Shown here in pieces: positions 11,696-22,181 of a DNA stretch of 29,503 nucleotides. Origin of the DNA: Apostichopus californicus (lineage: Eukaryota > Echinodermata > Holothuroidea > Aspidochirotida > Stichopodidae). Made by a program: the position numbers and the translations under genes. The notes beneath the pieces are model-generated. The model was not told where the DNA came from. It did no database searches and was given only the letters and a program-made list of their open reading frames with translations. The stretch covers positions 1 through 29,503 of the forward strand of contig JAIPMN010002827.1 of the NCBI GenBank assembly GCA_020650975.1. The letters are read 5' to 3'. Within the stretch, counting starts at the first letter, position 1; each line of letters opens with the position of its first letter.

Positions 11696-12346
11696 CAAGG
11701 CCAATTTTAATTCTGGAGAGGATCTAACTGACTATACTGTATAATAAATACTTCAACTGTGTGATGGGACATTAATTTATTTTGGTAAGGTATGCTGCAT
11801 CCTTTAACTCAGTCAATAGTTAAGTCGTTATATTTGAAATGCTGAATGGGTTCAACTGCTTGGGAAGTTACTTCGACGAAGTGAGACAAAGTTATTTCAT
11901 GTCGGTAAGGTATATCTATTAACTACAATAGAAGTCATCAAATAAAAATATCAACATATAAATATCGATTTCAATTCCTGAACCGCAGCATCAACTGCTT
12001 AAAAATCAAACGATTTTATCATCTCAGAGACATTTAGAGTTTAAGCGAAATTGACTTTCTTCTTGTTCTGTACAAAAGATTGCTTTCAAGCCTAAAAACT
12101 GTCAGCCTAAAAGAACGCTGACTGGTGTATTACGACTGCTACACACAAGAGTATGATGCTGAGATACATCAATCCATAATTATATCAGATTTGAAAGGTC
12201 ATGCAAACTCTTTATCTTTATCATTTATTTTACAGGTTTCTTGGGTGGTATTAATATAGAGAATAATTAAAATGTAACCTATAACTACCAGCTACTTTGA
12301 GCAGGATAGTCAGGGCAACGGTAGCAACAGTTGAAATTGTATACCA

Positions 12347-12460
12347 GGCAAAATATCAGAAACTGATATTTGAGCAATATACATTGAAAACAAGGCAAAA
12401 TATCTCAAAACTGATATTTGAGCAATACATTGAAAACAAGGCAATATACATCATAATAAT
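12347..12460. repeat. 47-bp tandem repeat, about 2.4 copies
   Basis: The unit GGCAAAATATC, AAACTGATATTTGAGCAATA, CATTGAAAACAA recurs at 12347, 12394 and (partial) 12440, with small indels. Confidence 0.85.
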
Positions 12461-13247
12461 TAATATTAAATGCTGCTAGCCAGACTACAGAAACTACATT
12501 AAACAAAGCTAACAGTAACAGTACATAACAATGAAATATATTATGAACAAGATAATGACATGGTAACGTCTAAGGGGCCAAGATTTGTATTCCAATTAGT
12601 AACGCCATGACAACGGTTTTAGGGATTTTCGGTGTTATAACATTGTATTCATGAACAAAAGTACCAAAATCACAATATTCTGCCCTTTTATTAATTTTTT
12701 TTTGTTTTGCTAATTTGATTTCAGAGATATTCCCCATGGGAAATATTAGGAAAGAAGACATTTTTAATATTAAGTTTAATATAAGTTTTGGTGATCAAAA
12801 TGAAAATTAATTGATACTTAACACAACATGATCATCATGATAAGTTCACACTCATATTTTTCTTTACTTATTTTGGAAACTTTTGCTTGATAAACTGTGA
12901 TATGTAAGTATGCATAGTTCTAATGGTTATAATTCTTGTTAATGTCCAGTGGCAGCACATGATACCAAAACTAAAAGAAAAACATATGCTGGAAATGGTT
13001 GGATACTGTGTATTGAGATAAACAGGCTGAGCAACCTAATAATGCAAATTATTAGCAATGGATCATTGTTACTTTAATAAGCTTGGTTCTATGTGGCAGA
13101 AGTTGATGGCATGTGTCTGGAAGCATTTGTTCCTGCCCGCATTATTTCACTAGCTTTAAATATCATACACTGGGAAGCATAGATGCATAGATGTGAATAT
13201 GTAACGGTGTGGTAAATTAAAAGTTCTTGAAAGATATATTGTTTTTA

Positions 13248-13286
13248 GCCTCTGAAGAAGATCCTGCTAGGTTCGAAACGTCAGGC
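13248..13286 (+). ncRNA. Hammerhead-ribozyme-like motif, small Penelope-associated type
   Basis: In order: stem I 5' strand GCCT (13248-13251); core CTGAAGA (13252-13258), which fits the CUGANGA consensus; one extra A (13259); stem II GATCC (13260-13264), loop TGCTA, GGTTC (13270-13274) with one T-T mismatch; core GAAA (13275-13278) overlapping the palindrome ACGT (13278-13281); predicted cleavage C at 13282; stem I 3' strand AGGC (13283-13286). A near-absent stem III with a self-complementary ACGU is known from small hammerhead variants in Penelope-like retroelements, which pair as dimers. The extra A after the first core strand departs from the minimal consensus, so activity is uncertain. 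No Penelope coding sequence was seen nearby. Confidence 0.55.
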
Positions 13287-13765
13287 CAACTTACTTTTTC
13301 ACATTCTCCTACACAGGCTCTCTAGTGGATAAGCAGTTTGCTAACAGTTTTATTTTATTTTAAAGAACTGCAAATGGGAGCCATACCATCATGGCAATTA
13401 GACAAAAAGTTTTTTTTTTTTCCCCATCCTTCTTTTAATGAAAACAATTGATATGATTTGGTAAAACTGAGAAAGATATCATCTAAATTATGAAAGTAGT
13501 ACTATGATGAAAAGCTAATGAGGGAGCAGCTACATAGTACTGTCAGCGTTAGACTGTGTTGGAGTGTCTGGGTAAGTCAAAGCATGAAATGGGCAAACCC
13601 GTTGCCAGATAATTCAAAGAAGGGTAAATAAACCCAATCTGAAAGAAGCTGAAAGGTTAGGGTTAGTACACAGACCATTCTAGCCTACAGATGTGCATAT
13701 AAATAAATGTGCAAACCAATACCTATTTATAAAAGGTAAGGACTTTGCCAACCTCTCACACTTAC

Positions 13766-15906
13766 TTCATCATCATCTGAGCTGGAACTGACAGCTACAT
13801 CCTCTTCTCCATCTTCTTCTCCTTCGGAAGCTGACCCTCCGGTTTCTCCTTCCTTGTCACTTTTCTTACTTTCCTTTTCCTCTTCAGTATCAACAGACTT
13901 CTCTACTTGTTGCTGTTGTTCTTCTTCTTCTTCAATCACTTCAGCATTAACTACCTCTTCACCTTCTTTGACCCCATCTGTGTTATCATCCACCTCTTGT
14001 GATATCCCCTCTGCCACTTCCTCCCGTGGAACATCAACTTTGGTCACAACTTCTTCCTTCACCCCATCGTCCTCTTTAATCCCTATATTGCTCTCAGACT
14101 GCTCCTCCTCTTTCTCATCTTTCCCATCAATATCATCAATTTTGTTCTCGTTCAAGTCCACATCTTGTTTGGACTCCGCCTCTTCCTCAGCATCTTGGAG
14201 GGCGTTGTCCTCCGAACTGGCGGCTGAACTCCCTTCTCGCTTGTAGCTCACAGTTACCAACGGAATCCCTTTGGTAATCCCTTCCTTGGGTAAAACCCTC
14301 ACTTCAGCACCCTCCAAATTGGTAACCTCCTTCTCACCTTTATCGTCCTCTTCTTCCTTTCTCAACTCTGATTCCTGAATCACTTTGCCAACTGTTTCTT
14401 CTGTCTTTTCTATCTCTCTGACATCATCACCTCCGTCTGTCATCTCATCGCTCCCTCCGTCTCCGTTTTCGCTCTGATTGATGTCCTTCTCTTCACTTGC
14501 GACGGCACTACCAGCATCTTTGTCTACCCCCTCTCCCTCATCATTTGGTACACTTCTTCCAAGCTCTTCTTTCACTTCATCCTTCTTCTCTTCTTCATCC
14601 TTCTTCTCTTCTACATCTTCTTTCATAATTGCAGCTGCAATAGATTCATCCTCCACAACTACCGTTGCCTCTGCCTCCTCAATTCTTTTTCGATCCTGTT
14701 CCTGCGACTCTGGCTCGGTCTCTGAATCTCTCTGACTCTCTTCATCTTTCTCTGAATCTCCCGCCTGGCCAGTCATCTTCTCCTCTAGATTTAAACCATC
14801 CGAGCTTTCTTTGTGCACTTCATTCTTTGATTCATCTTCATCTTCTTCCTGCTTTTCTTCATCTTCCTTTTCCACATCTGGTGTCTTGTCTGCCTCTGTT
14901 AATTGTGAGACAACTTCCCCAGAAGTTTCATTATCTTTACCTGACTCACTATTAACACCCTCATTTGAATCGTCTTCCACTTGACCATCTTCTTTGACAT
15001 CATCCTCATTGACACCAACTTCAATTTTGCTGTCCTCTTGTTTCACACCGTCAACCACATCATTCTGGACATTTCCTACCAACTCTTTTCCCACCTTGTC
15101 TTCATGACTCCCCTTTTTCATCTCCTCTAGCCTGGCGGCAGTCTTATCCCCTTTTCGGTTTTTCTTCTCATCCTCTGAGTCTGAAGATGATGGTGACAAA
15201 GGTTTGTAATCATCTTCCGAATTACTCAGAGAAGCTCTCGATCTTGACCTCACACTGGTTATCTCCTCCTCATCCGATGACCCTGGTTTCACTTCAGACT
15301 CGGACTCAGAATCCTCTTCTTTCTCTTCCATTCCTGGAGTTGATACCACTTTTTGCTCTTCTTCTCTTCCTTCCTCATTTCCTTCATTACTTGCTTCCAC
15401 ACTCTCTTCTCTTTGTCCACTGGTGACATCCTCATGATTATGTTCCTCCGGCTCACTATATTTCTGGTCTGCCTCCGACTTTACCGAGACCACATCATCG
15501 GTTTCTGCACCTTTATCAACTTCCTCTCTCACAGATACTTCACTTCTGTCCACATCCTCTTCTCTTACTGATTCTTTATCTTCTTCCACATCCTTTGCCA
15601 CCTCTGACCTAAGAGATGCAACCTCGTCATCAGTTTCTTTATCTGTTGTTACCTTCTCATCGATAGATCTATCTGTCCTACCAGCTTCTTCTTCAAGTTC
15701 ACTGTGCACATCTTCACTACCGTCCTGTCCGCCATTAGTCTGCTCTTGAACAACGATCTTTGAAATTTCCTCTTTATCCGACTCATCTTCAAACTCTGAG
15801 TCGCTGTATCCCTCTTTTTCCTTCTTCTCTGACTTTTCTGAACCCGAGAAAAAGTGATCTGATGTTTCGACCGATTGATCTATAGTCTGTGGAGCCACAG
15901 TTTCAT
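13766..15906 (-). CDS. ERICH3-like acidic low-complexity exon (713 codons)
   Basis: A 2141-base exon between the acceptor CACATCTTAG and the donor GATGAA|GTAAGT. Its first two bases complete an Asp codon split with the 72-base exon upstream (KESS-DETVAPQ), and it ends in phase 0 with SSSSDDDE. The product is dominated by Glu, Asp, Lys and Ser. It has no predicted fold, membrane segment or repeat of fixed length, but many Ser/Thr sites followed by acidic residues, typical casein kinase 2 contexts. Vertebrate ERICH3 also carries a long Glu-rich C-terminal region, and order and composition agree. A 2.1-kb frame without a stop in an AT-rich genome is strong evidence of coding. Long open frames on the opposite strand are by-products of the composition. 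No stop is used here unless the donor is skipped; then a stop follows at 13727. Confidence 0.92.
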
Positions 15907-16833
15907 CTAAGATGTGTAAAGAAAAGTACAAAATTCATTATCTACTTCCCACAGGTGATCTAGGTTTCAAAAAGATCAGGTGTGCTAAAAGCAGGCAGGA
16001 CATGAAAAAAAACTATTTTACAATAAACATGTATAATTCTTCACAAGAATGATCCCACCTGACAACAGAAGTAAAGTTAAGAGAAGCTTTACTGTTTATG
16101 CAAAGTAAACCTGATATAAAAGAATAGAATGCCAACAAGGACAATGAACCCTCAACAATTAAATCCTCTGACAGTCCAATAATCCTTTTAAGTTGGAACC
16201 TTTCAAGTTGGTACCTTTCAAGTTGAGACCTTTCAAGTTGGGACCTCTAAAGTTGAGACCTATCAAGTTGAGACCTTTCAAGTTGGGACCTTTCAAGTTG
16301 GGACCTAGTGATGTTGTACGACCTAGTCGAACACTTTGAAATGCCACATTGCCACTACAGATAAAGCCAACAGTGGGGCAATGACCTCAAAATTGGCTTT
16401 TGAACAAATGGCCACCTCTGACAAAACAGAAAGTTACCACAGAAACCAGTCCTAATCCTACTGATCAACACACCAAAGGTCACTAAAACAGACAATACAT
16501 TAATGTGGAATATGTGAACCATGTGAATACATAAATAAATAAAAGTACAATATAAAAGTAATGTGGATAAATAAAAATGCCAATGCAGAGTTAAGACAAC
16601 TGAACAAGTACAAACTCATAGAGGATATAATTTTGCACTGTCTGCTTTATTCTTTTATTGCAGAGTCAGAGAGACAATGCCAGCTGGGAGAGGTTGGGGG
16701 GAGGGGGGATAAGGGTTGAAGGCCTGAGAGAGATTGAAGGTGTTCCATACAACCTGTTATGCTGTGATTTATTTTTCAAGCACAGAGGGCAAAACACGAT
16801 CTTAAAAAAAAAAAAATTAAAAGGCTGAATTAC
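15907..16833 (-). other. ERICH3-like intron
   Basis: A phase-1 intron between the YEDDF exon and the acidic exon. Apart from the 15-bp minisatellite at 16184-16305 nothing was recognised. Confidence 0.85.
16184..16305. repeat. 15-bp minisatellite, 8 units
   Basis: Eight exact-period units of the form CTTTCAAGTTGRGAC. The AAGTTG words fall at 16190, 16205, 16220 and so on to 16295. Because the unit is five codons long, the - strand reads as repeated NLKGx, resembling pentapeptide repeats; see the rejected list. Confidence 0.95.
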
Positions 16834-16905
16834 CTGAACTCTCCTTTCCCTTTTCTCTGTCAATTTCATCATCTTCATCAAAGTCATCCTCATATCCGTC
16901 TGCAT
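16834..16905 (-). CDS. ERICH3-like exon with acidic YEDDF motif
   Basis: A 72-base exon between the acceptor TTTATTATAAG and the donor TTCAG|GTAATT. It encodes DADGYEDDFDEDDEIDREKG, then KESS, with codons split at both ends in phase 1. Vertebrate ERICH3 has a comparable acidic Y-E-[DE]-[DE]-F segment between DUF4590 and the Glu-rich tail. This links the DUF4590 exons to the acidic exon as one gene. Confidence 0.85.
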
Positions 16906-18942
16906 CTTATAATAAACAGAGAGAAGAAGATATTCTTCAGCATTTACATAAATTATAAGAAGCATCATTAAATGCATCCACTTGTAAAGTGCATAAACGG
17001 ATGTTATTTATTCACAATGTGATAAACCTATCGACCTTTTTTTTTTCTCTCTCGGTAGTAAGCAAACATTTGGAAATAAACCGTTACAAAATTGCACAAA
17101 TGAAATGAATTTCTACGGTGTGAGACTGCCATTGTTAACGATGTTATGGCAATTAATGTTAACTATGAGAATTTTTCTATAGTGTAGGATAGCACAGAAT
17201 GAATTGAAGTACAAAAGATGGACCAGAAATTTGGGAGGGGGAGGAGAGTGGATGGGGATGGACACAACTGGAGGAGACCTAGGTTGGAGCTATTTGCAAG
17301 GAATTCCAAAGACATAGAAAGCAAAAATTGTAAATGGTCAAAAGAGAGAAGATTTCAAGAAGAATTATAGAGAATGTTAGTAGGAATAGATTTGCAGACA
17401 GATTAGTCCCCACAGAAACCATTGGAAGTTTAAGTTGCAACAAAAATGATGACTTAGGTTTATTCTTTGAAAGACAAAAGTGTAATAGCAGATGATAGTA
17501 TTCCAAGGATAAATCAACTTTCCTTGGTTCTTTTCTTTCCAAATTCTTTCTAAAGTAATACAGAACACCTTTCAATATAGTGCTTTTTCAGGATATGTTT
17601 TGCATGCTAATGACCACTTTTTGCCCCCGCACTGCAACGACACCTGTCTCTTCTCCCCACCCCCCTCTTATTAGAAAGTCCCCCTCTGCCTCCCCCTCCT
17701 CCTTCCCAACATGAAATAGACAATCCTTCATATTATATGTTAATTTGGCAAGTTGGATCCAAGTTGGATGGGTAGACTGGGAACCATTCTTTTATCCCAA
17801 ACTTTCAATTTTTGGGCAGATGTGAAATTTTATACCATAATGTTACATGAAGTGTGTGCAACATTTATGGACCATGAAAGGCACCACCACAAAAGCTATT
17901 TTATTGGTTCATAGCTATCGTGAGGTTTAACTCAGGTCAGATTTTTGTTCTCAAATTCCCCACAAATTATAAGAATCGTTAAACATAAGACTGACTTTCT
18001 GTCTTGTTCTGGGAGTAACCTACTTGTCACGCACACAAGGATTTTTTTAAATTTAACTTTCTTTCACTTTTAGACTTTTTGTTCTCATTTTATACTGTGT
18101 TTGTTATGTATCAATTGAATGAAAAATCAACAAATAAACTGACATTGAAAAATGAACTGAATGTAATGTAGCTTTCTACGAACAAAAAAAAAAACAATGC
18201 CAAAATGTTAACAGGCCGTGCTGATTTTGTGGAACCAGATCTAGAATTTTGCCTAAAAGTTGAGCGGTTGCATTTCAGTAGTAAATTTTAGTAAAGGACA
18301 CTAGTTGTCTGCATAAATAGACAACACTAGGTTCTCATGTTGTACTTCATAGTTCTGTTTGAATGTTAAGTATGTTTCCTCATACCAGGTGCAATCATTG
18401 GTAACACATACCCTACAGACTTGATGAAAATATGATCCCCTCACCCCTCTTCACCGCCCGCCCCCCCCCCACCACCTCCAGCACACCTCCCATCTGATTT
18501 TCTTTAAATTCATAGTATGCTAAGCCTACAATCATTTACTGGGGATCATTCTGCAAAAGCATGCTATGTTTCACATAAAAGCTGAATTCCTTTCATATTC
18601 AATATCTTTTACAAATTCGATACAATAAAGTATTAACACTCTATATTACGCTAAGGATTTGAATAGCATGCATGAATTTTTTTCTTTTCTTTTGAAGGTC
18701 TTTTTTGTTTTGTATTGTATTGTACAAATACATTGCATACAATGCATACACTGCATTGTTGTACAAATACCTCAAACTGCTTAAACAAAGCCAAACCACC
18801 CATACAATATGCCAACTCTCTACAACTAGAGTTCAAAGACAATCCCTCCCTCCCCCACCCAGCCTACCCCCGCCCCCTTTCTTAAAACAAAATGAGCTTC
18901 TACAATTCAGAAATAGAAGAATCAAGAATAGAGAATACTTAC
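16906..18942 (-). other. ERICH3-like intron
   Basis: Intron with several C-rich patches (about 17650, 18440-18490 and 18845-18880). Short open frames at 17279-17575 and 18651-18953 show no family features. No repeat array or RNA was recognised. Confidence 0.75.
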
Positions 18943-19055
18943 CACCATCATGATTCTACAAACCGATCAAATTAGCAAAACTACTGAAATTTGGTCTTAT
19001 TTCAAAGGAAGATGATGGACTTGAATCATGGATAACCACTTTTGAGCTACAAGAG
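18943..19055 (-). CDS. Uncertain ERICH3-like exon: 13-base micro-exon or 113-base exon with TAG
   Basis: The donor GATGGTG|GTAAGT at 18943 must feed the YEDDF exon, and the last codons read AAT CAT GAT GGT G (NHDG, then split Asp). Directly before AAT is an in-frame TAG (18956-18958). Model 1 is a 13-base micro-exon (18943-18955) using TTTGTAG as acceptor, with a branch-point-like GCTAAT upstream. Model 2 is a 113-base exon from the strong acceptor TTTATTTTTTTTAG, reading SCSSKVVIHDSSPSSSFEIR and PNFSSFANLIGL up to the TAG. Its phases (2 in, 1 out) suit a coding exon, so the TAG would be a nonsense variant, a sequence error or a real alternative end. I cannot choose between them. Confidence 0.45.
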
Positions 19056-19471
19056 CTAAAAAAAATAAACACAAGCAGAGGCGAGAAGCGGCAGAAGAAA
19101 TGGATCGAGAATAAAAACAACAACCCGAGGCCTGAGAAGAATGACGGCGAGAATAAATAAAAGGTTAATAAAATGGAAAGAAAAGACAGATAAAATGATG
19201 AAATGAAATGAAGACACAATCATTTTATTTGAAATTAATGCAATTATAAAAAATTGTTTGTGAAGAAGAGTTAATAGGTAATAAGAATTCTTAAGAACAA
19301 ACAGCAAATCCCACCCAAAACTGTGAAATTTAGATTATCAGAGATCTTTGACAAACTGAAGACAACCAACAAAAAATATTCTTTGCATTTTTCAATAAAT
19401 CTTCTAATTCCATAGATATGAATGTTAGAAATTGGTGAAAGTGAAATTTTTGGATTACTGATGACAATTTA

Positions 19472-19472
19472 G

Positions 19473-19507
<35 letters not shown>

Positions 19508-19508
19508 G
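19472..19508. repeat. (GTT)12 microsatellite
   Basis: An uninterrupted run of about twelve GTT triplets. Confidence 0.97.
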
Positions 19509-20155
19509 ATATTACCTCTGATTATATAATCTATGATGGAAAGTGACGTTATTGGTTTTAATGTGATGTATTTGTAGCAAAAACTGTATCGTTCTGATAT
19601 TCTTGCGACCGAGAGAGATGAACATTATTGGAACGATAAAAATAATACTTATAAAGGGAGAGGGATCGTTCAAGTTTCATTTTTCCATTTACCAAAATCT
19701 TCTTTGTTTTATAATCCATCTTATATTTTTTTGACTATAACAATAATTCAAATTTTTATATATTCACAAAGTGCCTTTCACATATCACACTGTACAAGAC
19801 TGAGTTACTAATTTTTTTTTTCATTTTGCTCAAGGCTATAAATGCAAGCAATTATTTAAGGCAAACTCTCTCCATCATAATTATATTTTTACAAAAATTC
19901 TCAATTTTGTGCCATAATTTTCAATCATTCACAAATATATATCTTTGCTTAATAAAAACCATCCAACATATCGTTACATTAATTTGTACATTAATATTTA
20001 TGTTATTTAGTACTTTTTCATCAGTAGCCAACAGCATTTAAAATAAACATATACTTTAATAAGTAAAATGTGATGCATTCTGGAAAAGAAAGAGAACCAA
20101 AAAACATATTTTTTTTAAATAAAGAGAAAACAGACTTCTTGTCCACCTGGACATT

Positions 20156-20297
20156 GGACACTTTTCCGAAATAATAAATACATATCAAGATTTCTTACAA
20201 AATATATATATGAGTTGGGTTCATCTGGACACTTTTCCGAAATAATAAATACATATCAAGATTTCTTACAAAATATATATATGAGTTGGGTTCATCT
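20156..20297. repeat. Two-copy 71-bp tandem duplication
   Basis: Two essentially identical 71-bp copies (20156-20226 and 20227-20297), from GGACACTTTTCCGAAATAAT to GAGTTGGGTTCATCT. Identity suggests a recent event or an assembly duplication. Confidence 0.95.
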
Positions 20298-21190
20298 GTT
20301 TTAATCAGTGAGTGGAAATTGGTTTCTAAAGAAACAAAAGTGGTTCAATAGGCATTAGCAGAAAATAAAAAAAGAAAAAGAAAAAAAGAAAACGTTATTA
20401 AGCAAACACACAGGTTATTAAACTGAGTTAGTTGTAAAATTCCTGTTAGTGCAATTGACCTGATGACGGTGAAAGCGTCCATAACGTTTAAGAACGAACG
20501 ATTTGATAGTTTGGAATGCCAAAAGGCATAGATGTTTGGAAAAAACATTTTTTAATTTTCAGTCATAACTTTCCCACATAGATACAACTTGAAATAACCT
20601 GTTTTAATTTTGCAACGCTCAAATGATCGCTCGCAGCAGCTTAACATTAAATTTGGTCTTATATTTAATTCCAATTGATCTTTTACAACACAAACATTTG
20701 TCTACTGCAGAGAGATAAAAGTATGAAGAGAGAAAAATACAAGAGAAAAATACAAGTGATTGGCCCACTCCACCTGGTCATTTCCCTTGGAGTAAAATAA
20801 TTCAAATATTTAACCTCAAAACATTTTTTAAATATATATATATTGCAAAACAAGGCATCTTGATTTTATCCTGAAAGTGGCACAGTCAACTAACATCATT
20901 TATCTTCAACAATGGTGACAATATTGACAAAACGAAAATTGAAAATGAAAGACCAAAGAAACCTCGATGTAAAATCCATATTACGGAATGACAGATTATA
21001 ATAAAAAGTAATATAGTCAAATGCACTCTTCTAAATAGAATGAATTCAATTATTTTGTGCTATATCTTGGTGCAAGAACAGTATAGGGAATGATTTATCA
21101 GATATTGACTGCAAGTGCAAAGATTTGAAGCAGTTTTTGTACGCAGTGCATAATTCCATACTGCGGTATTTCACATGACAATGTTTAGAG

Positions 21191-21515
21191 CAGGGTTTCC
21201 CTAACTTTATCCCCCAACAAACCCCCTGTGGAAGTCAGAGTTGTCTACGAACCCCCAACTTTTCGAGACATGATCTGAGCCATTATTATACTATAATACG
21301 TATAACAGTGCTTCGTAAAAGATCAAGTTCATAGTGTAATATTGTAGAGTTTGTCGATAGGTACCACTTTTGTACATTACTAAATTATATGATATATCAG
21401 ATTTTAGTTCAACAAAAAGTACTCTAGTTTTGACTTTCAGAAACGTCTCACGAACCCCCTGGGGTGGACTCACGCACCCCCTGGGGGTTCATGCACCCCA
21501 GTTAGGGAACCCCTG
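21191..21515. mobile_element. hAT-type non-autonomous element (MITE), 325 bp
   Basis: The left end CAGGGTTTCCCTAACT is the inverted complement, at 15 of 16 positions, of the right end AGTTAGGGAACCCCTG. CAGGG ends are typical of hAT transposons. The flanks are GTTTAGAG (21183-21190) and GTTAAGAG (21516-21523), an 8-bp target duplication with one mismatch, again hAT-like. The interior has a CCCCCTGGGG inner palindrome near the right end and no transposase frame. Confidence 0.85.
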
Positions 21516-22181
21516 GTTAAGAGCCTTCAACACTGCTACACAAGACTTGAACACTAAGCTACTCCCTGCGGTGGTAGCTGTGAAGACAGATACCGGACAT
21601 ACAAATGCCTTTGCACATTCGATCAATCCACTCTTTTATTTCTATCTTTTGTAAAAATGAAAGCTAAAGTCCTGGGTATTAGTGGTTATCAGTAAAACAT
21701 TACTGACCACAACTGTGGTAAAACGTAGGAAACAAATTGCAAAATGCATTGGATAGAGCGCGGCTTTATAGAATCAATGCATAAAGAAGTTAAATATATT
21801 TTTGAAGTTATTGAGCAGTTGAATGAGCGTTCAACCCTTGAAACGAAATATCAGCTAAGAACAGGTCCAGATGCATTTCCCATTGTTTTAATTCTGACTA
21901 ATTAGGTTTTCTTTTTTTTTCTTTTTGGCTTCTGTTTTCACTGTCAAGATATTGTGGTACTGTACAAATGTGAATGAAACCACTGACACTCTCTTCTCAA
22001 CTTTTGAAGATTCTCTCAATGTAAGTTAGCAGTATATGATACCAAGTATTCAAGAAATAATTATTTGAAACTTGATAAAACAGCTCTGTTTACCAAACTA
22101 CCAGATAACCCAAACAATTTCAATTTTTTGGGGCGAAGCAATTTTTACAAAGCAATACTGTTTTCTCAAAAAATCTAACAA

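Larger units (their letters stand above)
11020..13765 (-). other. Intron between the acidic exon and the first LRR exon
   Basis: This intron holds a 22-bp minisatellite (11178-11695), a 47-bp repeat (12347-12460) and a hammerhead-like motif on the + strand (13248-13286). I looked for a start exon of a separate LRR gene and found no convincing one, though a short non-canonical exon could be missed. Confidence 0.65.

Noticed and set aside
11108-11744. Open frames of up to 200 codons with His/Ser/Phe/Val repeats
   Set aside because: They come from a 22-bp unit without stop codons read in three frames; there is no start context, splice logic or family similarity.
13854-15571. Several Ser/Leu-rich open frames on the + strand
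   Set aside because: They are antisense shadows of the Glu/Ser-rich exon, whose codon composition avoids stops on the other strand.
16159-16347. Pentapeptide-repeat-like protein (NLKGx repeats) on the - strand
   Set aside because: An exact 15-bp minisatellite inside a well-supported intron produces this by construction. There is no sign of selection on the protein and the frame is short.
20458-20490. A third hammerhead-like sequence (CCTGATGACG … AACGTTTAAG) on the + strand
   Set aside because: CTGATGA is perfect, but the second core strand reads ATAAC rather than GAAAC and stem II would overlap the core. At best a heavily decayed relative.
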